Source: Sepiola atlantica
Lineage: Eukaryota > Mollusca > Cephalopoda > Sepiida > Sepiolidae
Length of the DNA: 64,000 bases
Assembly: GCA_963556195.1 (NCBI GenBank)
Contig: OY744551.1
Span: 2,394,501-2,458,500 of the forward strand
Direction: 5' to 3'
This document shows positions 21,362 to 31,420 of the stretch, in pieces. Position 1 is the stretch's first letter. Every line of letters starts with the position of its first letter. The notes beneath the pieces are model-generated. The model worked only from the letters and a program-made list of their open reading frames with translations, had not been told where the DNA came from and did no database searches. The position numbers and the translations under genes are program-made.

Positions 21362-21627
21362 TGTATATCTCTATATATGTTCTGTTCTGGGAATACTCGT
21401 TGCAGTTATTCACGTAAGTGAGCTATCTTTCACACACTTATATTTCTTTATCTTTTTTCCAGATGATGTGGTGCGACATGATGTTCTATTGTTGCATGGA
21501 GAACATGTTTAGGGAGAACCAGAACATGTTTAGCAGCTATCCCAAAATGATGGGTCTGTACAACCGTTTTGCAAGCAACCCTAAGATCTGCAGTTACCTG
21601 AAGAGCCGTTGCAACACCAACTGGTAA
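16198..21627 (+). CDS. S-crystallin B, complete six-exon gene (223 aa)
   Basis: Lens S-crystallin, a structural protein evolved from sigma-class GST. Coding exons are 16198-16330, 18005-18100, 18296-18411, 18629-18682, 19715-19822 and 21463-21627. All introns are GT-AG and phases are 1, 1, 0, 0, 0. The protein starts [20 protein letters not shown]. Tyr8 corresponds to the GST catalytic tyrosine. YLPCMQM holds the cis-proline of the thioredoxin fold, and [15 protein letters not shown] replaces the glutathione-binding QS motif by ET. Exon 4 ([18 protein letters not shown], residues 116-133) corresponds to the extra loop that separates lens S-crystallins from enzymes. The rest is the Met/Arg/Cys-rich helical domain ending [12 protein letters not shown]. 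The start fits a good context (CCACCATGC) behind an 80-base leader. Enzyme activity is probably minimal, as in the family. It differs from C at only a few residues (N44, A127, RDGGNK, MFREN, NTNW). Confidence 0.95.
16425..16745 (-). mobile_element. LINE 3' fragment in intron 1 of gene B, - strand
   Basis: Matches the 8816-9241 RT C-terminal segment in the same orientation (for example GGGAGATAGTTCCAAAGATT), with many changes. The 76-codon + strand frame is a shadow. Confidence 0.7.
16750..17120 (+). mobile_element. LINE 3' fragment in intron 1 of gene B, + strand
   Basis: Same LINE family in opposite orientation, read as CGCCGCAATGTGGAGTCCCT through AATGTAATGTGAACAAACAT and the 3' untranslated end. 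With the preceding entry it forms an inverted pair. Confidence 0.7.
17290..17900. repeat. Imperfect tandem repeat in intron 1 of gene B
   Basis: Three diverged copies of a segment with GAGTAGATCTAAGTGAAAGA followed by GTAAAAAGTACTCC (about 17382, 17570 and 17845), spaced about 190 and 275 bp. Confidence 0.55.
18005..18100 (+). CDS. S-crystallin B exon 2
   Basis: 96 bp, residues 45-76 with split codons at both ends; acceptor TTCTAG, donor GTAAGT. Confidence 0.93.
18296..18411 (+). CDS. S-crystallin B exon 3
   Basis: 116 bp, residues 77-115 ([20 protein letters not shown]...); acceptor TTCATAG, donor GTGAGT. Confidence 0.93.
18468..18513 (+). ncRNA. Hammerhead-like motif H1, copy d (core deletion) in intron 3 of gene B
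   Basis: TTCCT, CTGAT, AAGATTTTAATCTTT, GAAA, AAGCC/GGCTT, A, AGGAA. Compared with 20808-20856, three bases (GAT) are gone, removing G8 and A9, so catalysis is not expected. It is on the same strand as the host gene. Confidence 0.45.
18531..18592. repeat. (TA)n microsatellite in intron 3 of gene B
   Basis: Ends 36 bp before exon 4, close to where a branch site is expected. Confidence 0.95.
18629..18682 (+). CDS. S-crystallin B exon 4 (lens-specific loop)
   Basis: 54 bp, 18 codons, phase 0 at both ends, so it could be skipped without a frameshift. Gly/Asn/Tyr-rich loop. Confidence 0.93.
18683..19714 (+). other. Intron 4 of gene B
   Basis: 1.03 kb of AT-rich sequence without a recognised repeat; contains no open frame of note. 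Confidence 0.6.
19715..19822 (+). CDS. S-crystallin B exon 5
   Basis: 108 bp, residues 134-169; acceptor TTACCAG, donor GTAAGG. Confidence 0.93.
20035..20412 (-). pseudogene. Internally deleted mariner-like transposon in intron 5 of gene B
   Basis: The - strand encodes, in one frame, [20 protein letters not shown] (about 20250-20311), the linker after the mariner helix-turn-helix. After a deletion and frameshift it encodes [17 protein letters not shown] (about 20129-20180), the C-terminal end of mariner transposases. It then runs to a terminus TACGAGGCCTGTCTAAAACG at 20035. The catalytic DDD core is deleted. The other end is lost next to a (CA)n/(TA)n tract. Confidence 0.75.
20438..20520. 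repeat. (TA)n/(TG)n compound microsatellite
   Basis: About nine TA and thirty-two TG dinucleotides. Confidence 0.95.
20525..20950. mobile_element. Repeat family H1 copy in intron 5 of gene B
   Basis: Begins with the conserved lead (TAGAGAATTGAACCTATAGT) and hairpin GCTCTATATACGGGATAGAGC, and contains inverted arms (20633-20685 with 20880-20940: AAATCTATTTCATCTTCGAT). It holds a complete hammerhead-like motif on the + strand. Confidence 0.7.
20808..20856 (+). ncRNA. Hammerhead-like motif H1, copy c, in intron 5 of gene B
   Basis: TTCCT, CTGATGA (20813-20819), stem II TAAGATTGTAATCTTT (AAGATT with AATCTT), GAAA (20836-20839), stem III AAGTC with GGTTT, A20851, AGGAA. Stem III holds through G-T wobbles. 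It is sense to the S-crystallin gene, so it would be in the pre-mRNA. Innermost stem II pair is T-T. Confidence 0.5.
20951..21356. repeat. (TA)n, (GA)n, (GATA)n and second (TA)n tract
   Basis: (TA)n 20951-21002, (GA)n 21003-21043, (GATA)n 21044-21103, then a 170-bp unique segment and (TA)n 21276-21356, all upstream of exon 6. Confidence 0.95.
21463..21627 (+). CDS. S-crystallin B exon 6 (terminal)
   Basis: 165 bp including TAA; acceptor TTTTTTCCAG. Confidence 0.94.
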   Translation: MMWCDMMFYCCMENMFRENQNMFSSYPKMMGLYNRFASNPKICSYLKSRCNTNW

Positions 21628-21776
21628 ACACGCACTAAAGAAGAAGAAAGATGTATTTGTTAAGGATGCAAAAACAATTCTTTTAACGAAAACGATCACA
21701 ATCACCGGCCGGATGCATGTTGCTTCATAATTTCCCAATCAGATATGTGAAGTACATGACTGAAATATATTTTATA

Positions 21777-21782
21777 AATAAA
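21777..21782 (+). promoter_or_regulatory. Poly(A) signal of S-crystallin B
   Basis: AATAAA 150 bp after the stop, in the context TAAATAAAAGATAT shared with gene A. Confidence 0.8.
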
Positions 21783-22021
21783 AGATATTCTATAGAAATT
21801 TAAGTTGGATTTATTTGTTTTCTTTTCTTATCTCTGCTTGAATGTATTTCTACCTTAAATTGCAAATAAAGTTACATTTATTTTGTGATAATTTTAAATG
21901 TAAATGTATAAGATCTAATAAATTGATGTGTCGTACATCAAAATACTACATACCGTGGCGAAACAATTTAACAACTAAAATGTTGTATGGTTACCTTTCA
22001 CTCATATCTGTAGTTGTTCAA

Positions 22022-22213
22022 TTCCAACGTTTGGCGCGTATTGGACATGTATCCAGATACAATAAACCTGCAGATCAAGTGACAAGCTGGGAGCCTCATA
22101 TTATAATGAAACCACTGCTGATTAACGACACTGGCCTCTTGGGGTTGAAGCTTCTGGTCGCAATGAGTGAGCGTGCATCATGGCGCATGAACTTCGTGAA
22201 TATTATACAATCA
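22022..22213 (+). pseudogene. LINE C-terminal tail fragment downstream of gene B
   Basis: Inside a 146-codon open frame, FQRLARIGHVSRYNKPADQV and NDTGLLGLKLLVAMSERASW match the C-terminal tail of RTE-like LINE proteins (RWLGHVSR...LLKDTGL...AMSDRASWR). The N-terminal 60 codons of the frame are not recognisable and are probably chance. Confidence 0.65.
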
Positions 22214-22369
22214 ATTTATAGATTATTTAAGACAAGACAAAATGACTACGGGTGTTTTAAAAGATTGGTTTTAAATAAGTAAAATTTGTTTTTGTTAGTT
22301 GTTTGTATTATAATTTAAGTATTTGTGGAGGCATATACAAAACCAAAAGAAGCTCTGGCGTGCACCTAG

Positions 22370-23020
22370 TATTGCATACTCTTTAAACTCTCGTACCTTC
22401 TCTTCTTCGTCGCGGAGGGGCGCCGCCTCGATGTCGTCTAGTAGTTGAGTTCTTTCTTCGCTTCTGCACTGCCGTGAATATCGCCATCCGCTGTGTCTGC
22501 AACAAAAACCTTCCCAACAAAATTCACGAGGCAACAGTATTTTACTTTGATTTGTTTATTTCAGGCGTCAGTTACTGTCGCCGCTGGAGATGTTTCACCA
22601 ACGTTGAGGGAGACCAAATTACTATTTTATCGTAGTTAATTCCTAGCTTAAGTCCTTAGCCATTCGAGGAAGGGGGAAGAAGGAATCTCATGCCTGCATG
22701 TTCTTTGGGAATTTAATTCCCCTAATCATTTGAAGATTACATAGAGAAATCGTCTGTTCGACTTGCTTCCGAAACCCAGACTGACAAAACTCCGTTTCCC
22801 ACACAAAAGCCCGTGACGTCACAGAACCCCTATGCGCAGGTGCACCTTGACCCTTGACCTGAGGTATCGTCAATGTGGTGGCCCTGTTAACGCCTGTGAC
22901 CTCCGACTGTGATAATAGCTTTATTTTGCACTCGGTTGTACGGGTTCACCCGCACTAAATCGCGCAAGCCAGACCAAACGAACTCACACACATACGGCCG
23001 GCCTCACAGGGGCATTATCT
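22370..23020. repeat. About 600-bp dispersed repeat, copy 1
   Basis: Matches 38120-38730 in the same orientation: GTCGTCTAGT near the left end, TGTCTGCAACAAAA, TTTATCGTAGTTA, GTGACGTCACAGA in the middle and AATCGCGCAAGCCAGACCAA near the right end. No coding capacity is visible. It could be a solo LTR, but TG...CA ends and a target duplication were not established. Confidence 0.65.
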
Positions 23021-23059
23021 AACAATAGTCGCCATGAAAAATTCTAACACTGCATTATT

Positions 23060-23400
23060 AACTTATTCTCTTAAAAGTACTTGATAACATCTTCGAATCA
23101 TTAATAAATCTAGCGATAGTCCGCAACCTCGAAAGTACTAAACATTTTTCTGGCACACAGTTTGAATTTAGGCAATCCTGTTCTTCAGCGGATATCCTAA
23201 CGATCATCTCTGAATACCATACACTGGAAAAGGCAGGAGACGGTCGGGTGGTTGAGCTTGATGTATAGAAAATATTTGACAACGTCTGGCATGTAGCTCT
23301 TCCCAGCAAAATGTATTCGTATGCAATTACTGGACGAATATTTAATATAACCAAGTCCTTCTTAGCTAAAAGACTTTCTCTTTCATTTATGTTGTCTTGA
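23060..23400 (+). pseudogene. LINE reverse transcriptase core fragment
   Basis: In one frame, QFEFRQSCSSADILTIISEY precedes RVVELDV*KIFDNVWHVALP and SKMYSYAITGRIFNI. These are the RT motifs QFGFR..S..D.L and (A/V)(V)xLDIxKAFDxVWHxxLL of Jockey-type LINEs. A stop lies inside the LDI-KAFD motif and the catalytic YxDD region is absent, so it is dead. Confidence 0.75.
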
Positions 23401-23739
23401 TAGTGCTTACTTCCAGAAATCTAAGATATGTCTAGGGATTATGTTGACCAAGTGCCGTCATTTTAGTTCCATGTCCTCCGCTGCCCCAATTTTCCCCCTT
23501 TTAATCACTATTAGTGTACACTTCTTCATTCTGAATTGCATTCGAATGTCATGGCTGAAGTTTTTCTAGTTCCGTTTTGATTTATGTAAATAATTTCAGG
23601 TTATACTAGTTCTGTATAGAAGTGTGACATTACGCCTTACCGTTGGGTAGCGTCCATTACAACTCGACGTGTTTTTCTGACTCTACCGTGATTCGACTAC
23701 TCGAGGATAATACCATAGAAATGAAGAAGTAGAAGAAGA

Positions 23740-24180
23740 AAAAAAACTATAAAACAGTCTCGCCTGACGAAGTTGTTTTAGAACGAAAGCTTGCAAAAAA
23801 AAAATTAAATAAATGATTCATAAATTTAAATTTGCACCATGTGTTGTTTTTTTTTATTTCAGTTAAATAGATTTTCATGGTTTCTTCAAAGAGGTTGTCA
23901 ATTTCTTTATTCAAAAAGCGCCAACCAGCGCTAAACATCGACCGGATTTCACTTTAAACTAACGTCCCTTACAACTTGACGTGTTTTTTCTGACTCTACC
24001 GTGATTCGACGAGGATAATACTATCGGAATAAAGAAGAAGAAGAAGAAGAAGAAGAAGAAGAAGAAGAAGAAGAAGAAGAAGAACTATAGGACAGTCTCG
24101 CCTGGCAAAGTTATTGTACGACGAAAGCTTACAAAAAAATGATTTATCAACTAAATTTGCGCCATGTTTGTGTTTTTTAA
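23740..24180. repeat. Diverged direct duplication with (AAG)n leaders
   Basis: Two copies (about 23718-23850 and 24010-24180) share GACAGTCTCGCCTG, CGAAAGCTT and a TTTGC.CCATGT.TGT.TTTT end. The (AAG)n run in the second is 24030-24083. A CTGACGAAG...ACGAAAG motif is present but lacks a stem III. Confidence 0.6.
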
Positions 24181-24190
24181 ATTGCATTTA

Positions 24191-24425
24191 AATTAAAATT
24201 TATTAGAATCTGGGAGAAATCGATTCAAGAATAAAAGCAAGTAAGATTAAAGGAATAGCGATATCATATATGCAATTTAAATGCATTTTTAATAGTTTTA
24301 CTAATGCAATTAACATAAAATATGACGGTATTACTGGCAACAAAATTAGAGACGAAAGCTTTTTATTCCACTGGTTCTTTTCGAATCAAATTTGCTTGCC
24401 AACGCTACAATAATGGGTACTAATA
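24191..24425. other. Unassigned AT-rich stretch
   Basis: No recognised feature. Confidence 0.4.
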
Positions 24426-24984
24426 TCGATCTTGACCCAGTTTTCGCGAGTTTCTTGTCGGAAGCGTTCGGCTGTTCTACGCTAACGCCCGAGACATGAC
24501 GAGCCGATTTGTATCAGACGACAATTTTGGTACGGTGCTGCGTTCTGTGATAATAATGTTTTGCTTGTTTTTTTTGTTGTTGTTAGGGTTAGGGTTAAGG
24601 TTAGGGTTTAGGGTTAGGGTTTAGGGTTTAGGGTTAGGGTTTAGGGTTAAAATATTTATTTGATAACAGTAATTTCGCTCTGTTTTGCTTGTTTTATTTG
24701 TTTTGTTGTTTAAAAAATGTCTTGCAACTATAACTAAAAATTATAGGACGCAGCAACGTATCAAAATAAAAAAAAAATTTATTTGATAACAGTAACTTCG
24801 CTATGTTTTGCTTTTTTTGTTGTTTCTTTTAGAAAATTTCTTGAAAATATAACTTACAATCACAGGACGCAGCACCGTATCAAAATTGTCGTCTGGTACA
24901 AATCGGCTCGTCATCTCTCGGGCGTTTGCGTAGGATAGCCGAATGCTTCCGACAAGAAACTCGCGAAAACTGGGTCAAGATCGA
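24426..24984. mobile_element. Foldback element with a telomere-like core
   Basis: Terminal inverted repeats of about 125 bp (TCGATCTTGACCCAGTTTTC... at 24426-24550 and its inverse at 24860-24984) differ at only a handful of positions. The middle holds degenerate TTAGGG/TTTAGGG repeats (24586-24650), then two direct copies of a 100-bp segment with TTATTTGATAACAGTAA. No transposase. Confidence 0.75.
24586..24650 (+). repeat. Interstitial telomere-like (TTAGGG)n/(TTTAGGG)n tract
   Basis: About ten units alternating GGGTTA and GGGTTTA. Molluscan telomeres use TTAGGG. Confidence 0.85.
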
Positions 24985-25216
24985 TTCAAGTATCCAAAAA
25001 ATTCATGGCAGTCTTAATTAACGCGGCGTAAAACAATGTCTGAATCCTTTCAATAGATGTCAGCAGACAAACAAGGGAGATAACTTTCACATTTAAGAAG
25101 GAAGTAATCGTTAATTGTCTATGTCTAGAAGCAATGGTTGAAAAGACAGAAAAATGCAAACCATTCACTATCAAGGTTCACAAATGCCGGGAGGCTTTCT
25201 AATCACATAGCATTTG

Positions 25217-25549
25217 ACACACAATGTTCTTGGTCTTTTGGCTAAGATCAAAGTGTAGTATCTGTTCCGATGGATACTGCACGCCTGTCCTGCGCAGTTC
25301 TAGGAGGTCTACCCTCCCAGGCTTCGCCTCCCCTCTTTGGGGAGGAGTAAGTTTATTGCTTACTGTCTGAGGCGCCCCTACCGGGGAATGCCGACGGGGC
25401 TGCCCAGGCAATTTTTAAATGGCCAGAGTGCTCACCTCTCGAGCGCTGGCTTTTAACCCCACTTGCTCGACCCGATCTTGGGTCACATCTTACTTGTGGG
25501 AGTAAGATAAAACTGGCCTTGTGCCTAACTCCGCGAGGAGTAAATAAAC
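25217..25549 (+). mobile_element. U2-snRNA-headed SINE, unit 1 of a trimer (internally deleted)
   Basis: The head TCTTTTGGCTAAGATCAAAG plus TGTAGTATCTGTTC is the 5' end of U2 snRNA, including the branch-point-pairing GTAGTA. The body has a GAGGTC...CCTCCC hairpin and CCCTACCGGGGAATGCCGAC. The tail is AGGAGTAAATAAACAC. About 60 bp present in units 2 and 3 is missing after ATACTGCAC. Confidence 0.85.
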
Positions 25550-25932
25550 ACACAATGCTCTTGGTCTTTTGGCTAAGATCAAAGTGTAGGATCTGTTCCG
25601 ATGGATACTGCACCCCATAGACTGGTATTGTCTTGGCCTTCGGGGCTTGATTTACGCCGGTCTATGGGTCTGTCCTGTGCAGTTCTAGGAGGTCCACCCT
25701 CCCAGGCTTCGCCTCCCCTCTTTGGGGAGGAGTAAGTTTATTGCTTACTGTCTGAGGCGCCCCTACCGGGGAATGCCGACGGGGCTGCCCAGGCAATTTT
25801 TAAATGGCCAGAGTGCTCACCTCTCGAGCGCTGGCTTTTAACCCCACTTGCTCGACCCGATCTTGGGTCACATCTTACTTGTGGGAGTAAGATAAAACTG
25901 GCCTTGTGCCTAACTCCGCGAGGAGTAAATAA
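25550..25932 (+). mobile_element. U2-snRNA-headed SINE, unit 2 of a trimer
   Basis: Same structure as unit 1 with the full middle part (CATAGACTGGTATTGTCTTG...CCGGTCTATGG). It follows the unit 1 tail directly, without a target duplication between units. Confidence 0.85.
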
Positions 25933-26285
25933 ACACAATGTTCTTGGTCTTTTGGCTAAGATCAAAGTGTAGGATCTGTTCCGATGGATATTGCACCCCA
26001 TAGACTGGTATTATCTTGGCCTTCGAGGCTTGATTTACGCCGGTCTATGGATCTGTCCTGTGCAGTTCTAGGAGGTCCACCCTCCCAGGCTTCGCCTCCC
26101 CTCTTTGAAGAGTAGTAAGTTTATTGCTTACTGCCTTAGGCGCCCCTACCGGGGAATGCCGACGGAGCTGCCCAGGCAATTTTTAAACCTTACTTTCCCG
26201 ACCCGACCTTGGGTCACATCTTACTTGTGGGAGTAAGATAAAAACTGCCCTTGTGCCTAACTCCTGGAGAGGATTAAATCAATAC
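25933..26285 (+). mobile_element. U2-snRNA-headed SINE, unit 3 of a trimer
   Basis: Lacks the GGCCAGAGTGCTC...CTGGCTTTTAA segment found in units 1 and 2 and ends AGGATTAAATCAATAC. The 14-bp sequence TCACATAGC(A/C)TTTG occurs both before unit 1 (25203-25216) and after unit 3 (26286-26299). Confidence 0.85.
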
Positions 26286-26299
26286 TCACATAGCCTTTG

Positions 26300-26475
26300 T
26301 CCTTGAACAGCTAGTCTTTGGAATTGCCATCCTGCTCCTTATTTCCTAAACTGTACATACATGGAGAAATTTAAATGTAATGTTACAAACATCTCGCTGT
26401 GCAACTCCTCACTTAAGATGGCCCCTATAAATGTTGCTCTTAATTCACAGTAACCCCTATACGTCTTGTGCATTA
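26300..26475 (+). mobile_element. LINE 3' end fragment
   Basis: CATGGAGAAATTTAAATGTA and the following 3' untranslated sequence match 17035-17150 and 56345-56470. Confidence 0.6.
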
Positions 26476-28084
26476 TTTTGGGGCGAATTAAAGTAAAAAT
26501 AATAATTAATATTCTTCAAATCAATAATTAGATTTTGGAACAATTCATTTTAAAATGGGTAAAGTCGGAATTTTTAACCTAAATCACATTAGATTAATCA
26601 CTAATCACCATATTTGTTAATATTTGTAATGCGCGTGAAAGGTGATAACGTACGTACGAACATGAAATATCTTAGCGTATTGTATATACACTAGCGGAAC
26701 ACGCAGAAAATTCAACAGTTATATCCTTCATATGTTTGTGTACTGCTACCGTGTTTAAAAATATTTCCATTCTATGAACCTCCGGCGCGAACACATACCC
26801 CACAATATCATTATACTACCTTTGTTCAAACTAAAACATATTTATCCAAGTATTCTGGTAAATGTTTATTGTACTTTAGTTGAAGTTCTCAGAAATCAAG
26901 GGGCCTCTACCTCGGGCTAACACTTGATCCCTATATGAGATACATAGATATTCGAATATTCTATTAAGTTTCTCTTTTATCTCTCAAACGTTGAATTAGT
27001 AAAGAAGTTAAGAACATTCATTTTAATTTTCCTCTCCCCAATTGACCAGTTGATTATGTTATAGTATATCTTTCTTTTGGTCTCTTGGTCTTACCGGATT
27101 CCAGGACCAGAATTCATCTGGTCTGGTGGAGTATCCAGCTAAGTGTTGTGACTTGAAGTAACATTACTTAGAGAAGGTGCCCTATTCCTCGTATGAGCTA
27201 ATGCCAAGGGGATCTTATTTGGGCTTCGAATACTATGTTATTTTGAATATTTGGTCAGGGTTTACTTGTAGGAGTAAGTATCCTCATGTCAGGTCGTCCT
27301 GATAAACCCTTGTACAGAGAGGCCGAAGACACTTGAGGATGGTGTCTAGTAGGTAATTCAAACTCCCCAGAATGCATCCGTTTATGCGGCTCTAGCTCCA
27401 AACCACTTCTAGGAGTTTGGTGCATATATCCATTTTGTGAACTTCTGGCGCGAACGCAGACCCCACGATATTATTGTATCATCTTTGGACGGAAGATATA
27501 CAACACTTTGATCCTAGCCAGAATGTATGAAAGAGTATTTCAGTTCAAGTTTCACGTTCGACAAAGCAGCGACATCAGATAAAAAAAATTTAAATTACAT
27601 GTTTTTGCATTGCATTTTTTACGATCCCAGCATTTTTTTTAAACTGAGTAGAGGGTGACTGCGTACGTAGAATTGACTAAGCGTATTATTATATAGACGC
27701 GTCTTTGATACCATTTTCTAGCCCTGTCGGTTGGGCCACGAATTCGTCGACTTAAACACCACGTAGAAGAGTAACACCCCCCCCCCCCCGAAAACGGGCT
27801 ACCAGTATGCCATAGGTTACGACCTGTGATGCCTTAGGACGAGATCCTGGTGGCTGAGCCATTCTTCTATTTCGACTCTAACTTCAGAAAGACGGGAGAT
27901 CTGTAAGGGTCCATCAGATCAATGGGTTGCTAATGTTATGTATTAGTATCTATAAGTCCATCCCTAATTCAATATGATTCTTCAAAACATAAAAACCTTA
28001 TTTCTCCTTATTTTCTCTGACAAACAGATACTAAAAAGCAATGACTGAAGTTAATAATATTGAAACAAAAACAATACCAATGAC
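26476..28084. other. Intergenic stretch, mostly unassigned
   Basis: A diverged direct repeat is visible (26765-26825 and 27428-27490, sharing GGCGCGAAC and CCCCACAATAT). A C12 run lies at 27778. No open frame or domain is recognised. Confidence 0.45.
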
Positions 28085-31000
28085 AAAGAGTAATGTTTTC
28101 AAAGAGTAATGTCTTCAAAGGCTAATGCTATCAAAGGGTAATTTTTCCAAAGGGTAATGTTTCCAAAGAGTAATGTTTCCAAATAGTAATGTTTTAAAAA
28201 GGTAATATTTTCAATAAGTAATGTTTTGAATGAATAATGTTTTCAAAGAGTGATGTTCTCAAAAGGTAATGTTTTCAAGGCGTAATGTTTTCCAAGAGTA
28301 ATGTATTCAAAAGAGTAATGTTTTCAGATGGTATTTTTCAAGGATTAAGTTTTTCAAAGAGTAATGTTTTCAAAGAGTTTTTTTTCAAAGAGTAATGTAT
28401 TCAAAGGGTAATGTTTTCAAAGGGTGGTAATTTCAAAGTGTAATGTTGTAAATACGTAATGTTTTCAAAGAGTGATGTTTTCAAAGGGTACTATTTTCAC
28501 ATAGTAATATTTTCAAAGGGTAATGTTTGCAAGGAGTAATGTTATAACATGGTAATGTTTTAAATGAGTAATGTTTTCAAAGAGTAATGTTCTCAAAGAG
28601 TAATGATTTCAAAGAGTAATGTTTTATAAAATAATATATTCAAAGGGTACTGTTTTAATAAAGTAATGTTTTCCAAGAGTAAGATTTTTAAAGGGTAATG
28701 TTTTCAAAGGGTAATGTTTTCAATAAGTAATGTTTTCAAAGGGTAGGTTTTTAATAAGTAATGTTTTCAAAAAGTAATGTTTTCAAAGAGTAATGTTTTC
28801 ACATGGTAATGTTTTCAATAAGTTATGTTTTCAAAGAGTAATATTTTCAAAGAGTAATGTTTTCAAAAGAGTAGTATTTTCCGGAATTAATATTTTAAAT
28901 GAGTAATGTTTTCACAAAGTAATGTTTTTAAGGAGCAATATTCTCAAAAAGTAATGTATTTACAGACTAATTTTGTCAAAGAGTAATGTTTTCAATGGGT
29001 AATATTTTCAAATAGTAATGTTTTCAAAGGGTAATGTTTTACCATGGTAATGTTTTAAATAAGTAACGTTTTCAAAGATTAATTTTCTCAAAGAGTAATG
29101 TAGTCAAAGAGTGATGTTTTCAAAAAAGTAATGTTTTCAAATGGTAAGGTTTTCAACGAGTAATATTTTCAAAGAGTAATGTTTTCAAAAAGTAATATTT
29201 TCAATGAATAAAGGTTTAAATATATAATGTTTTTAAAGGGTAATGTTTTCAAAAGGTAATGTTTTCAAAAGGTAATGTTTTCAAAGAGTAATGTTTTCAA
29301 AAAATAATATTTTCAAGGAGTAATGTTTTTGAATGGTAATGTTTTCAAAGTGTAATGTTTTCGCATAGTAATGTTTTCAAAGGGCAATATTTCCGAGGAG
29401 TAATGTTTTAAATAAGTAAGATTTTCAAACCGTACATTATTCAAAGAGTAATGTTTTCAAAGGGTAATTTTTTCAAAGAGTAATGTATTCCAAGGGTAAT
29501 GTTTTCAAAGAGTAATAATTTCAATGCGTAACGTTGTAAATAAATTATATTTTCAAGGTATTGTTTTCAATGGGTACTATTTTAAAATAGTAATACTTTA
29601 AAACAGTTTGCAAAGAGTAATGTTTTACCATAGTAATGTTTTAAATAAGTAATGTTTTCAAAAGGTAATGTTCTCAATGAGTAATGATTTCAAAGAATAA
29701 TGTTTTATAAAAGTAATGTAATCAAAGTGTACTGTTTTCATAAAGTAATGTATTTAAAGACTAAGATTTTCAAAGGATAATGTTTTAAAATGGTAATGTT
29801 TTCTAATGGTAATGTTTTCAATAAGTAATGTTTTCAAAAAGTAATGTTTTCAAAGAGTAATGTTTTCAAAAAGTAATCTTTTCAAAGAGTAATGTTTTCA
29901 AATGGTAATGTTTTCAAAGAGCATTTCTTAAAAGAGTAAGGTTTTCAAACGAGGATTATTTTCCGGGCTTAATGTTTTAAACAAGTAATATTTTCAGAAA
30001 GTAATGTTTTCAAAGGGTAATGTTCTTAAAAAGTAATGTAGTTAAAGTACAATGTTGTCAAAGAGTAATGATTTCAATGTATAATGTGTTACCATGGTAA
30101 TGTTTTAAATAAGTAATGTTACAAAGATTAATGTTCTTAAAGAGTAATGTTTTCAAAGAAAAATGTTTTTAAAATATAATGTATTCAAAGAGTAATGTTT
30201 TCAAAAGGTAATGTTATCAAAGACTAATGTTTTCAAGGTGTAAGATTTTCAATGAGTAATGTTTTAAATAAGTAATATTTTTAAATAGTAATGTTTTCAA
30301 AGAGTAATGTTTTCAAAGAGTAATGTTTTAAATGGTAATATTTTCCAAGGAGTAACGTTTTCATAGGGTAATGTTCTCAAATAGTAATGTTTTCAAAGGT
30401 TATGTTTTCAAAGGGTAATATTTTCAAAGTGTAATCTTTTCAAAGGGTAATACTAAAAAATATTAATGCAATATCAAAATATATTAATGTGATTTTCTCA
30501 AAGAGTAATGTTTTGAAAGATAAATATTTTCAAATGATAATGTTTTCAAAAGGTAATATTTTCAAGGAGTAATGTTTTAAATAAATATTTTTCAAAGAGT
30601 AATGTATTTAAAGAGTAATGTTTTCAAATGGTAATGTTTTCAACGGGTTATATTTTCAAGGAGTAATTTTTCAAATAAGTAATGTTTTCAAAGAGTAATG
30701 TTTTCAAAGTGTAATTTTTTCAAAGGGTAATGTTTTAAAATGGTAAAGTTATCAAAGAGTAAGGTTATCAAAGAGTAATGGGTTCAAAGAGTAATGTTTT
30801 CAAAGAGTAATGTTTTCAAAGTGTAATTTTTTCAAAGGGTAATGTTTTAAAAGGGTAAAGTTATCAAAGAGTAAGGTTATCAAAGAGTAATGGTATCAAA
30901 GAGTATTTTTTCAAAGAGTAATGTTTTCAAAGAGTAATGTTTTCAAAGTGTAATTTTTTCAAAGTGTAATGTTTTAACAGGGTAATGTTATCAAAGAGTA

Positions 31001-31420
31001 ATGTTTTCAAAGAGTAATGTTTTCAAACTGTAATTTTTTCAAAGGGTAATGTTTTAAAATGGTAAAGTTATAAAGAGTAAGGTTATCAAAGAGTAATGGT
31101 ATCAAAGAGTAATGTTTTCAAAGAGTAATGTTTTCAAAGAGTAATGTTTTCAAAGTGTAATTTTTTCAAAGTGTAATGTTTTAAAAGAGTAATGTTATCA
31201 AAGAGTAATGTTTTCAAAGAGTAATGTTTTCAAAGTGTAATTTTTTTAAATGGTAATATTTTTAAAGGGTAAAGTTATTAAAGAGTAAGGTTATCAAAGC
31301 GTAATGGTATCAAAGAGTAATGTGTTTAAGGAGTAATGTTTTCAAAGGCAATTGTTTTTAAAGGGTTATGTTATCAAAGAGTAATGATATCAAAGAGTAA
31401 TGTTTTCAAAGAGTAATTTC
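28085..31420. repeat. 3.3-kb array of 16-17-bp units
   Basis: The unit is TAATGTTTTCAAAGAG with many single-base variants. Near the right end (30690-31400) a higher-order unit of roughly 100-200 bp (TAATTTTTTCAAAGGG, GTAAAGTTATCAAAGAG, GTAATGGTATCAAAGAG) repeats four or five times. It ends about 290 bp before the conserved promoter of gene C. Confidence 0.95.

Noticed and set aside
25228..25290. Genuine U2 snRNA gene
   Set aside because: Only about the first 45 bases resemble U2. The Sm site and 3' stem-loops are missing and the rest is shared SINE body.
28085..31420. Array considered as a CRISPR-like or regularly spaced repeat
   Set aside because: There are no spacers; units of about 16 bp are directly adjacent, and the genome is a eukaryote's.
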